Source: Bacillota bacterium (GTDB lineage Bacteria; Bacillota; Clostridia; Acetivibrionales; DTU013). Taken from it: 14,457 nucleotides of DNA. The notes under the pieces were generated by a model, which searched no databases, was not told the DNA's origin, and saw nothing but the letters and a program-made list of their open reading frames with translations. The stretch is taken from positions 1 through 14,457 of the forward strand of contig JAEZLF010000225.1 in NCBI GenBank assembly GCA_023435925.1, given 5' to 3'. Both the position numbers and the translations under genes were made by a program. Below, in pieces: positions 1-6,804 of this stretch (within the stretch, counting starts at the first letter, position 1; every line of letters begins with the position of its first letter).

Positions 1-341
1 GCAAAGGGCAAATGCTGATTCAGAGCAATATCCAGTTCACCCAATAACGTGTAGTGACGCATACATTCCGGTGTGCCTGCCATGTATTGCATGATGAGTT
101 CCTCGGCATGGTAAATGTCACCCGAGAGCACGAGCCGCTGTATTTCCGGAAGCTTCTCCTTGAGGGAAGGATTGTTGCGATCCATAAATGTACCATACCA
201 AAGCGAGTCATCATTCAACTGAATCCGATCTTTGCCGGTGTGTCCGTAAACCATAGCACCAAGCCTGCCGTTACCAAGCGGCATTGCGTCATGCCATACT
301 TCTGCCGCGCTGTTATATCGAAGGTGAAAAGGATGTTCCAT
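1..341 (-). CDS. GH95-type alpha-L-fucosidase, N-terminal part (cut by window edge)
   Basis: This is an open frame starting at ATG 341 and running off the left edge, giving the first 113 residues. It begins MEHPFHLRYNSAAEVW and then carries the N-terminal signature of family GH95: W16, the PLGNGRLGAMVYG block at about residues 21-33, and QLNDDSLWYG at about 41-50 (compare the usual QLNEDSLWSG). GH95 enzymes hydrolyse terminal alpha-1,2-L-fucose or, in some members, alpha-L-galactose with inversion; the catalytic (alpha/alpha)6 barrel lies beyond the edge. There is no signal peptide, so a cytoplasmic enzyme is inferred. A ribosome site (AGGAG) lies 11 bases before the ATG. The gene follows the solute-binding-protein gene, separated by a hairpin at 409-438. 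It clearly differs from the other GH95 gene of this locus (4215-6668), which has lost the PLGNGRLGA form of this block. Family assignment is confident; the substrate is not. Confidence 0.88.
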   Translation of the reverse strand, partial: MEHPFHLRYNSAAEVWHDAMPLGNGRLGAMVYGHTGKDRIQLNDDSLWYGTFMDRNNPSLKEKLPEIQRLVLSGDIYHAEELIMQYMAGTPECMRHYTLLGELDIALNQHLPF

Positions 342-460
342 AAGTTTCTTCTCCTGTCTGTATTTGTTATAACACTTCGGGTTCAAATTATCTTCCTGTA
401 TATAAAGCCAAGCGAGGCTGTCGTAACAACCTCGCTTGTTTTGGCCTTCTATGAAGCTTA
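342..460 (-). other. Intergenic gap with a weak possible promoter
   Basis: The gap between the solute-binding-protein gene and the second GH95 gene holds the hairpin at 409-438 and, closer to the GH95 start, an extended -10-like TGTTATAAC (minus strand, 366-373) without a recognisable -35 box. The 45-bp promoter element found before the other operons is not present here. The second GH95 gene could be transcribed by read-through past the hairpin or from this weak site. Confidence 0.3.
409..438 (-). terminator. Hairpin after the solute-binding-protein gene, probable partial terminator
   Basis: A 9-bp perfect stem (CAAGCGAGG with CCTCGCTTG) encloses a 12-base loop and lies 22 bases after the stop codon of the solute-binding-protein gene. 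On the minus strand it is followed by GGCTTTATATA, only a poor U tract. It may therefore be a leaky terminator or an RNA-stabilising 3' end that lowers expression of the GH95 gene downstream. On the plus strand it is followed by TTTTGG, so it could also act weakly against antisense transcription. Confidence 0.55.
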
Positions 461-2176
461 TTACTTGCCTTGCTTCTTAGCTACATCCTTCAGGTGATTT
501 TGTGTCATAATATCCTTTACCTTTTCAAGACCCGCATCTTGAATCTCTTTCATCCCTGCTTCATATGCAGCGGTAAAGTCCGCATCATTTTCGGCAAGAA
601 CCATTTTTGCAAGGTACTTGTTCCAGATATTCTTGATCTTCGCATAAGCTACACCTTCATTGGAGGCAGGATCAGGATCCAGACTGTCGAGGCCAAGATT
701 CCATACATCCACACCATAGCCACTGACAGACTTCAGATAATCGGCAAAGCTCTGTGGAGCCATCGCGATCTTTTGCCATCCTCCCCACTTAGATCTCCAC
801 ATAACAAGTCTCTGTTCGAACCCATACTTATTAGAGAAGTTGGCAGCATCGGTTTCCATTTCCTTCAATATTTCCGGCTTGTAATGGGGCATTCCGTCAA
901 CCATGTCAAACGTTTCCCCTTCCTTACCGAACAGGTTGGTTATCTGACCTTCATCAGACCAACCGTATTGGAAGTACCGAATGATACGTCCAGGATCTTT
1001 GGCATTCTTTGTTACCATCGATGCAACCCAGCCTGCGCCTCTTCCTCCTGCGAACTGCGGCTCCTTACCATTAAACTTGAAATACGGCAGCGGGACGTAT
1101 GTTTTCGCTTCATCATTGGTTAAAGCCATTACCTTAGGATTATGCGTCTTCCAGATATCAATCGGGAAGCTCCCTGTGACTGCAAACTGTGCAGAATCTG
1201 TCGTCTCTCCAAAGTTCTCATGCTTCATCATAAGGGTATCAACGCTTATCAAGCCTTCCCTATATATCTGGTTAAGGAATTTAACCGCTTCCACATAATT
1301 TGGATTTTCAAAAACTAATTTGATCTTATCATTTTCAAGGTATTGATCTTTTCCATAAGTCTCAGGAGCAAAAATACCTGTAAAATACTGCATTGTTAAG
1401 CTGCCTGTTAAACCAGCCTGATTGACATCAATAGGAGGCTCTATTGCAAATGGCTTCACATCGGGATACTTTGCCTTGATGTCTTTTAACATCTGAAGCA
1501 GACTTTCCGGTGTGTCGACAGCAGGGCTTCCAAGTGCTTCATAGATACCCTTCTGTATAAACAGCGGCCTTGCGTTATGCTTCTCAAGACCTTCTTCAAA
1601 CTCTTCTTTTGAACTGAAGAAGGACGGGAGATAATAAAGCTTTCCATCATCCTGCTTATGATAGGTCTTAACATCCTCTGGAATCATATCCATGAATTCA
1701 GGAGCATACTGTTCGGAGAGTTCATCGATTGAGTAAATATTTCCTGATTCAATCAATTTCTTTGTTTCAGGTGCGTACCATTCGAGTATCATTGCATCGG
1801 GTAGATCGTTGGATGCAATCATAACATTGAGGTACTCTTTCTCATTCCCTGTAGGAACAATAATATTTGGAGTAACACCAGTCGCCTCAGTTATATATTT
1901 TTCAACCTGGCTTCCGCGCCAAGGATAACCGGTACCCCATGCTGCATAAAAGTAAAGGTCGAATTCGAATGGCGATGTATCCTTCTGCCATGATAATTTT
2001 GAATCCTCCGGTTCCTGCGTACTTGGATCGGCAGCTGCTTGAGCAGTTGTTTCTGCTGCGCTTGTACTAGCTTGATTATTGTTACCGGTACCACTGCCAC
2101 ACGCTGTCAGTACGATGGAAATAACCATAAGTAAGGACAAGACAATGGCAAATAAACGATTACGCCCTTTTTTCAT
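461..2176 (-). CDS. Sugar ABC transporter solute-binding lipoprotein (LipO/YtcQ type)
   Basis: This 571-residue protein captures an oligosaccharide outside the membrane and delivers it to the two permeases encoded upstream. Residues 1-26 form a lipoprotein signal: basic MKKGRNR, a hydrophobic core, and the lipobox LTAC with Cys26 as the lipidated residue. A low-complexity Ser/Thr/Ala/Gln linker follows, typical of Gram-positive lipoproteins. The body matches family 1 extracellular solute-binding proteins of the large kind (about 500-570 residues) that accompany LplB/YtcP permeases; the segment GGRGAGWVASMVTKNAKDPG and the following YFQYGWSDEGQ are characteristic. The start is supported by GGAGG eight bases before the ATG. 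It is the third gene of the permease-permease-SBP operon, after a 67-base gap containing a stem-loop. The ligand cannot be read from sequence; the neighbouring glycosidases suggest a plant or host glycan oligosaccharide with fucosyl, galactosyl, arabinosyl or xylosyl groups. Confidence 0.92.
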   Translation of the reverse strand: MKKGRNRLFAIVLSLLMVISIVLTACGSGTGNNNQASTSAAETTAQAAADPSTQEPEDSKLSWQKDTSPFEFDLYFYAAWGTGYPWRGSQVEKYITEATGVTPNIIVPTGNEKEYLNVMIASNDLPDAMILEWYAPETKKLIESGNIYSIDELSEQYAPEFMDMIPEDVKTYHKQDDGKLYYLPSFFSSKEEFEEGLEKHNARPLFIQKGIYEALGSPAVDTPESLLQMLKDIKAKYPDVKPFAIEPPIDVNQAGLTGSLTMQYFTGIFAPETYGKDQYLENDKIKLVFENPNYVEAVKFLNQIYREGLISVDTLMMKHENFGETTDSAQFAVTGSFPIDIWKTHNPKVMALTNDEAKTYVPLPYFKFNGKEPQFAGGRGAGWVASMVTKNAKDPGRIIRYFQYGWSDEGQITNLFGKEGETFDMVDGMPHYKPEILKEMETDAANFSNKYGFEQRLVMWRSKWGGWQKIAMAPQSFADYLKSVSGYGVDVWNLGLDSLDPDPASNEGVAYAKIKNIWNKYLAKMVLAENDADFTAAYEAGMKEIQDAGLEKVKDIMTQNHLKDVAKKQGK

Positions 2177-2211
2177 TAAAATTTCCTCCCTTTGTTTAAT
2201 TTATGCTTTAT

Positions 2212-2228
2212 CCGGTTCTAGAACCCGG
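2212..2228 (-). other. Intercistronic stem-loop between permease and binding-protein genes
   Basis: The sequence CCGGTTCTAGAACCCGG contains the perfect 12-base palindrome GGTTCTAGAACC, extended by further G-C pairs with one bulged C. It lies in the 67-base gap between the second permease gene and the solute-binding-protein gene. No U tract follows on the minus strand, so it is unlikely to be a simple terminator. A stem just before a binding-protein gene often protects the 3' mRNA and helps that protein exceed its permeases in amount; that role is inferred here. Confidence 0.45.
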
Positions 2229-2243
2229 TTTTGGCCATAGAAG

Positions 2244-3122
2244 TTATCCCTTTAAGGATCCTATCATAACACCCTTTACAAAGTATTTTTGCAAAAACGG
2301 GTATGCAAGGACGATCGGGAAAGCAGTGATTACCATTGTTGTTAGCCGAACGGATGTTGAACTTATTCCTAATGTTGAGACAAAGGCGGATGCCTTTGAG
2401 TTTACACTTGCGGATTGAATGGATTTGACTAGAAATTGCTGCAATGTCTCCAGCTTCCTTCCGCCGTACAGCTGTGCGTCAAACCATGAGTTCCAGTGTC
2501 CTACTCCGTTAAACAGTAAAATGGTTGCCAGTATCGGCATTGAAATAGGAAGAATCAGCTTAAAGAAAATGACCAAATCATTCGCTCCGTCTATTTTTGC
2601 GGATTCTTCCACCTCTGCTGAAATCCCTTTAAAAAAGCTAATCATAATAAAAGCATTGAATGCATTGAAGAGGTTGGGGATGATAAACACAAGGAAATTT
2701 CCCTGCAATTTAAGTCCGTGCGCAATAAGCAAATACGTCGGGATCAATCCTCCGCTAAAGTACATTGTTACCAATGCCATCCCGATAAAAAACCGGCGTC
2801 CCAGAAGCCATTTCTTTGAAACTCCGTATGCAAATGCTGCTGTAAACAATACTGCACTGGCACTTCCGATTACTGTCCTCGAAACCGTAATAAATGCTGC
2901 TCTTAATATCGCATCATCCTGTAGAACATATCGATAATTGGTAAGAGATAATTTTCTCGGCAATAGATATACAGGCCCCTTAAGAAGATCGATAGGATCA
3001 TTCAGAGATGAAATAATCACATAATAAAAAGGGTACAATGTTACCAATATAATTAAGCACATGAAAATCGTATTGAAAATATCAAAAACGGTATCTCCGG
3101 ATATTCTGGTATTTCTTTTCAT
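2244..3122 (-). CDS. Carbohydrate ABC transporter permease (YtcP/LplC type)
   Basis: This 292-residue integral membrane protein is one half of the importer's membrane channel. It has the family's six predicted membrane segments: the first at about residues 15-38, ending in YPFYYVIISSLND, and the last near 262-280. The cytoplasmic EAA loop that docks the ATPase is at about 170-192 (EVEESAKIDGANDLVIFFKL, then ILP). The C terminus ends FVKGVMIGSLKG, the typical ending of the YtcP group. The length is normal for the family. The start has a G-rich ribosome site (AAGGGGGG) six bases before the ATG, and the gene lies only 12 bases after the first permease gene, so the two are co-transcribed. Specificity cannot be inferred from the permease. 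Confidence 0.93.
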   Translation of the reverse strand: MKRNTRISGDTVFDIFNTIFMCLIILVTLYPFYYVIISSLNDPIDLLKGPVYLLPRKLSLTNYRYVLQDDAILRAAFITVSRTVIGSASAVLFTAAFAYGVSKKWLLGRRFFIGMALVTMYFSGGLIPTYLLIAHGLKLQGNFLVFIIPNLFNAFNAFIMISFFKGISAEVEESAKIDGANDLVIFFKLILPISMPILATILLFNGVGHWNSWFDAQLYGGRKLETLQQFLVKSIQSASVNSKASAFVSTLGISSTSVRLTTMVITAFPIVLAYPFLQKYFVKGVMIGSLKG

Positions 3123-3134
3123 CTTATGCCCCCC

Positions 3135-4094
3135 TTAGTACAGACTTTCTCCGGTCAATTTTTTGGAAACAAAATTCGCGCCTGACAGCAGGATTACTGC
3201 TGCAACAGACCGGAACAAACCCACCGCCGTTGCATAGGAATACCTGGATAACACAATTCCCAGCTTGTAGGTATAGGTATCGACGATTTCTGCCGCATCC
3301 TGAATCATCGAGTTGGACAACAGGTACAACTGCTCAAACAATCCAAAATTTGCGCTAATAAGGCCACCAATGCTGAATATGAGAAGGATGACAATAGTAG
3401 GCTTGATGGAAGGTAATGTGATGTACCATATCCGGTCAAACCTCTTAGCTCCGTCAACTGTAGCCGCTTCGTACATAGTAGGATCGATATTCGTGATCGC
3501 GGCTATATATATAATGGAATTCCATCCAAATGATTTCCAGACATTGGTCACGACGATCAATGTTGGTATATAACGAGGTGTAGCAAGAAATGGCACAGGC
3601 TCTTTTATGATATTGAGACTTATAAGAGCCTCGTTTACCAATCCATTATCTACCGCCAGGATGTTATAAATAAACCCGACCACAAAGACCCACGAGATAA
3701 AATGAGGCAAATAACTAACCGTCTGGATGGTTTTTTTGAACCGGGTGTTCATGACTTCATTCAGTAATATGGCAAAAATAATTGGGAATGGGAAACCAAC
3801 AATTAGATTCAAGAGACTATAATATATAGTGTTCCACAAGGAATACAAAAAGTACTTGTCTGTAAAGGCTTCGACGAAATTGGCCATTCCCACCCAAGGG
3901 CTCTTAATAAAGGCTTCCAGTGGTCCAAGAAAAGGATTATATTCTTTAAACGAAATAACAAGCCCAAGCATAGGTATATAGTTAAATATAATCATCCACA
4001 ATACAACAGGAAGCACCAGAATCATCAAATATCTCTGATCCCAAAAAACCTTCCATCCCCGCTTCTTGCTTTTGACCGTAAGCTCCTGATTCAT
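3135..4094 (-). CDS. Carbohydrate ABC transporter permease (LplB/YteP type)
   Basis: This 319-residue protein is the other membrane subunit of the importer and the first gene of the transport operon. It shows a cytoplasmic basic N terminus (KSKKRGWKVFWDQR), a first membrane segment at about 22-48 ending in the family-typical NYIPMLGLVISFKEYNP, and further segments near 88-111, 130-147, 178-200, 232-250 and 285-305. The EAA loop is at about 209-229 (EAATVDGAKRFDRIWYITLP). The ending SKKLTGESLY is typical of the LplB group. AAGGTG lies seven bases before the ATG. It has its own strong promoter (4136-4164) within the repeated 45-bp element shared with the upstream GH95 gene. No ATP-binding subunit is encoded in the window; these systems commonly use a shared MsmK-like ATPase encoded elsewhere. 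Confidence 0.93.
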   Translation of the reverse strand: MNQELTVKSKKRGWKVFWDQRYLMILVLPVVLWMIIFNYIPMLGLVISFKEYNPFLGPLEAFIKSPWVGMANFVEAFTDKYFLYSLWNTIYYSLLNLIVGFPFPIIFAILLNEVMNTRFKKTIQTVSYLPHFISWVFVVGFIYNILAVDNGLVNEALISLNIIKEPVPFLATPRYIPTLIVVTNVWKSFGWNSIIYIAAITNIDPTMYEAATVDGAKRFDRIWYITLPSIKPTIVILLIFSIGGLISANFGLFEQLYLLSNSMIQDAAEIVDTYTYKLGIVLSRYSYATAVGLFRSVAAVILLSGANFVSKKLTGESLY

Positions 4095-4135
4095 TATGCA
4101 ACACCTTCCCGAAGTATTTCCGACTATCTAATAAA

Positions 4136-4164
4136 ATTGTAAAAGATACCGGATCGAGGGTCAA
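4136..4164 (-). promoter_or_regulatory. Sigma-A promoter of the transport operon
   Basis: On the minus strand the -35 box is TTGACC (4159-4164), the spacer is exactly 17 bases, and the -10 box is TACAAT (4136-4141). The leader to the permease start at 4094 is about 35 bases. The -35 box and everything upstream belong to the 45-bp element repeated at the first GH95 gene, while the -10 region is not conserved between the two copies beyond the box itself. This separates the transporter from the upstream GH95 gene as a transcription unit. Confidence 0.75.
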
Positions 4165-4195
4165 TTTTCAAAACCAATTCTTTTATTAATAATTA
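4151..4195 (-). repeat. 45-bp promoter-upstream element, copy 1
   Basis: This copy matches 6760-6804 at 42 of 45 bases without gaps. The invariant core, read on the plus strand, includes GAGGGTCAATTTTCAAAACC followed by AATTCT. On the minus strand it spans from the start of the spacer through the -35 box to about 30 bases further upstream, where activators of the AraC type usually bind. The minus-strand core has two AATTG units spaced 13 bases apart (AATTGGTTTTGAAAATTG), a possible pair of half-sites. A binding site for one of the local response regulators is inferred. Confidence 0.75.
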
Positions 4196-4214
4196 TGAAA
4201 TAAATTCACAAAAT

Positions 4215-6668
4215 TCAAATTACAAATTCAAGCTTTGTAATGGAATCCTTCATAAGATTAATCTCTAAACTATTGCTGTCTTCTCCGCAGAGTTCACCAT
4301 TCATAAACACTTTTTTGTATCCAATGGGGAATGACAGTCTAATCTGCTGATTTCTTAACGAGGATAGCTCGGCTAAGACCCGGCCATTGATTAAATCCCA
4401 TTCCATATTCTCAATCTTTGCGAAGGTATAAAGCCATACACCACGCAATGAACCTTTTTTGAGTTCGTCAGGAACAGCAGGTAACAGTTTGATAAAGCCT
4501 TCGTCCGAGTACACAAGCATTTCCAGCACGATGGCGGGCATCGCACCCTGTAAGTCAGGACAATGCACACGGTAGGGGTAATGCATGGTGTTGAGAGCAC
4601 GCGTAACATATCCGTGCTCCAGCAATGTGCGCAGGTTGTATATCGTATCAGGCATGTCCTGGAGGCGAACAGCCGTGAAATAACGGTGGATGACACCGTG
4701 GCACGAATCGTCCTGGTGCGCTCGTTTGCGGTTGGAGAGGATGAACGGCTTAACAAGCTCAGGGGTCTTTTCCGGGGATATTGCACGTCCGGGCCATACA
4801 TCATAATGGTGAGACACATGCCTGTGGTTATAGTTTTCGACAGAATGTGTAAATGACCATTCCTTGACCGCGCCGTCCTCATCCAACAGGTAATCGGGTA
4901 GCTTTTGACGCAATGCCTTCCATCTGGGAAGTTCTTTTTCTTCTAGCTGTAGAATCTCACAAGCTTCCATGAGATTATCAAGCACTTCACGGCAAACCAT
5001 GATATCCATAAGCGAATTGACATTAATTGCAAATACATCCCTCGGGTACGGCGCATGATACTCGTTCATGGATGGATCTTCCGGTGAATAACTCGGATAG
5101 AAAAGTACTTTTCCGTTTTCATCGGTATCGGTCAAGTAATCCATATAGAACTGAGCTATTTCCCTGAGTCCCGGAACGATGCGGTTACGCAGAAAATCGT
5201 TATCTCCTGTCACAAGGTAATGGCCCCAGAACTCATTGTAGATCCAGCCAAGGCATGCTGTCCAGCAGTAATGTGGATAGGTTTTTGAAAACTGGTAAAA
5301 CCTCCCTGAATCATAATCACAATGAACACTGCCCAACACACCGCCTGCCCCGAACAGGTTCTTTGCGTTTAATCGGAAATCTTCAAATTTACTTTCATAA
5401 AACCTGAAATAAGTTTCCATAACCTCGGGAAGGCCTGTCATGTTACCTGCACAGACCTGCAGGTTGGTATTGATGTTATGTTGTCCCCAACTCGGCGGAT
5501 CGTCGCCGGTATCCATAATCATAAAGAAACGACCCATATCATAAAGCTTTTCCAGCAACATCGGGCTGAGTTCACCGCCACTATCCTGATCATTGAGCAA
5601 TTCCTCCGCAGAAAGTGCCGGATTTCCGCCAAAGCTTACGCGGGAGCGATCCATCATAGGTGATACATGCTCCAGGTTTTCTTTCAGCATTTCATCATAG
5701 GTACTACGTATGAGATGAATGTCTTTCAATACCAGGTTAGCATTATCATGCACGTAGTCGTTCTCAAATTTCACTGTACGTGTAATGAGCATGATGGTAG
5801 AGGCATCTGCAATCTTTATTTGACCCTTTTCCGCAATTGCCGTACCGTCGGTCCGCACAGCTGTCACACAGCAATAGCCCCGCTTTCCGAATTCAGGGTT
5901 GTACGCACACGAAATAACACAGCTTTCCGGCTTTGTCTCTGTTATAACATCACTTTTATCAGGCTTGTCCATATTGAAACGATATGACAAGCCGGGATTC
6001 AATGTATCATCCTGTTCATCGAATCCACCGGGTCCCACAAAACGGATATTCACACTGAATTTATCTCCATTTAGACGGCTGAATTGCTGTACAACCACGT
6101 CCCGTGAAAACGATACGAACGCTCGCCGCAGTATACCTCCGTTTTTATCGTTGCAGCGCACTATGACTTCACCTGACGACATGTCAAGGTACCTGAGGTA
6201 ATCCTCACATTGATCGCCTTCGTCAATATCGAGCAGCATTTGCATCGCCCCGTGAGGACGAAGTGACATCAACGGACCATCAACACCGAATCCGCCTTCT
6301 GTAATCCATTTTTCGAATCCGGCATTCTTCGTAGCTTTGTCCATGAGCTCAGCAGCTTTCTCAAACTTACCCTGGCGAAGCAGCTCTCTCACCTCCGGAA
6401 GTGCATATGCCACATTTGGAGGCTCCGGTGCCTGCTTCCACTTCGGTGCGCATACCCTTTCGTGCTGGAACAGCAGCCTGTCATGATATGGATTGCCTAG
6501 TAAATCAATGCGCTGTACACCATTCCCGGTTACCATAACGTCAGTATCGTATTTTGCCGGATAGAGGCTGTTAATATTTCTGGCCGGAAGTATACTGCTT
6601 CTCATTTTAAGGCCCATGGGAACAAATTTTGCTTCGGATGGAACAGGCTTCATGTAAGAATTTCTCAT
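4215..6668 (-). CDS. GH95-type glycoside hydrolase (alpha-L-fucosidase/alpha-L-galactosidase family), divergent
   Basis: This complete 817-residue protein has the GH95 architecture: an N-terminal beta-sandwich (to about residue 300), an (alpha/alpha)6 catalytic barrel (about 350-720) and a C-terminal beta domain. Landmarks are the N-x-N motif HNINTN (Asn398, Asn400), which in characterised GH95 enzymes activates water; YPSYSPE with Glu530 in the place of the general acid; the HRHVSHHYDVWPG block (615-627); and Asp705 before LQGAMPAIVLEML, in the place of the family's FQIDGNFG aspartate. FIKLLPAVPDELKKGSLRGV is also family-typical. The N-terminal block is divergent (TGNGVQRIDLLGNPYHDRLL) and the Asp705 surroundings are altered (VHCPD), so linkage or sugar specificity may differ from standard fucosidases. 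There is no signal peptide, so a cytoplasmic enzyme is likely. GGAGAGGT precedes the ATG. It has its own promoter at 6745-6773. Confidence 0.85.
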   Translation of the reverse strand: MRNSYMKPVPSEAKFVPMGLKMRSSILPARNINSLYPAKYDTDVMVTGNGVQRIDLLGNPYHDRLLFQHERVCAPKWKQAPEPPNVAYALPEVRELLRQGKFEKAAELMDKATKNAGFEKWITEGGFGVDGPLMSLRPHGAMQMLLDIDEGDQCEDYLRYLDMSSGEVIVRCNDKNGGILRRAFVSFSRDVVVQQFSRLNGDKFSVNIRFVGPGGFDEQDDTLNPGLSYRFNMDKPDKSDVITETKPESCVISCAYNPEFGKRGYCCVTAVRTDGTAIAEKGQIKIADASTIMLITRTVKFENDYVHDNANLVLKDIHLIRSTYDEMLKENLEHVSPMMDRSRVSFGGNPALSAEELLNDQDSGGELSPMLLEKLYDMGRFFMIMDTGDDPPSWGQHNINTNLQVCAGNMTGLPEVMETYFRFYESKFEDFRLNAKNLFGAGGVLGSVHCDYDSGRFYQFSKTYPHYCWTACLGWIYNEFWGHYLVTGDNDFLRNRIVPGLREIAQFYMDYLTDTDENGKVLFYPSYSPEDPSMNEYHAPYPRDVFAINVNSLMDIMVCREVLDNLMEACEILQLEEKELPRWKALRQKLPDYLLDEDGAVKEWSFTHSVENYNHRHVSHHYDVWPGRAISPEKTPELVKPFILSNRKRAHQDDSCHGVIHRYFTAVRLQDMPDTIYNLRTLLEHGYVTRALNTMHYPYRVHCPDLQGAMPAIVLEMLVYSDEGFIKLLPAVPDELKKGSLRGVWLYTFAKIENMEWDLINGRVLAELSSLRNQQIRLSFPIGYKKVFMNGELCGEDSNSLEINLMKDSITKLEFVI

Positions 6669-6684
6669 AGTGACCTCTCCTTAT

Positions 6685-6706
6685 AATAAAAAACCTCAGA
6701 AGGTTT
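6685..6706 (-). promoter_or_regulatory. Attenuator-like hairpin in the GH95 leader
   Basis: In the leader RNA on the minus strand, AAACCT and AGGTTT pair around a TCTG loop and run straight into a T tract (AGGTTTTTTATTATAA), about 20 bases before the ribosome site. The stem is only 6 bp with three G-C pairs, so it is a weak terminator at best. It could act as an attenuator, be a binding site for an RNA-binding antiterminator, or simply be chance in an AT-rich leader. Confidence 0.3.
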
Positions 6707-6744
6707 CTCTCAGATATTATTTACATAATAACTACCTGTATTAA

Positions 6745-6773
6745 ATCATAAGATAGGTTGGATAGAGGGTCAA
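6745..6773 (-). promoter_or_regulatory. Sigma-A promoter of the first GH95 gene
   Basis: On the minus strand the -35 box is TTGACC (6768-6773), the spacer 17 bases and the -10 box TATGAT (6745-6750). The expected transcription start is near 6738, leaving a leader of about 70 bases to the GH95 ATG at 6668. The -35 box sits in the second copy of the 45-bp element. The upstream end of that element overlaps the last codons and stop of the sensor kinase gene. Confidence 0.75.
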
Positions 6774-6804
6774 TTTTCAAAACCAATTCTTATATTAAAA
6801 ATTA
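6760..6804 (-). repeat. 45-bp promoter-upstream element, copy 2
   Basis: This copy differs from 4151-4195 at only three positions. It begins in the promoter spacer, covers the -35 box and ends inside the 3' end of the sensor kinase gene, whose stop codon is at 6795-6797. Because the identity extends into the end of a coding sequence but no further, the match looks like a conserved regulatory module rather than a leftover of a larger gene duplication. Confidence 0.75.

Noticed and set aside
470..1123. A 217-codon plus-strand frame.
   Set aside because: It is antisense to the solute-binding-protein gene, has no ribosome site and no recognisable domain; the minus-strand frame carries a clear lipoprotein and SBP pattern.
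1303..1320. ATTTTCAAAAACTAATT resembles part of the 45-bp element.
   Set aside because: It is inside the solute-binding-protein gene (codons for LVFEN) and lacks the GAGGGTC portion that makes the real copies distinctive.
4202..4230. Three AAATTCA units near the GH95 stop codon.
   Set aside because: The spacing is irregular (9 and 13 bases), one unit overlaps coding sequence, and the region is very AT-rich, so chance is sufficient.
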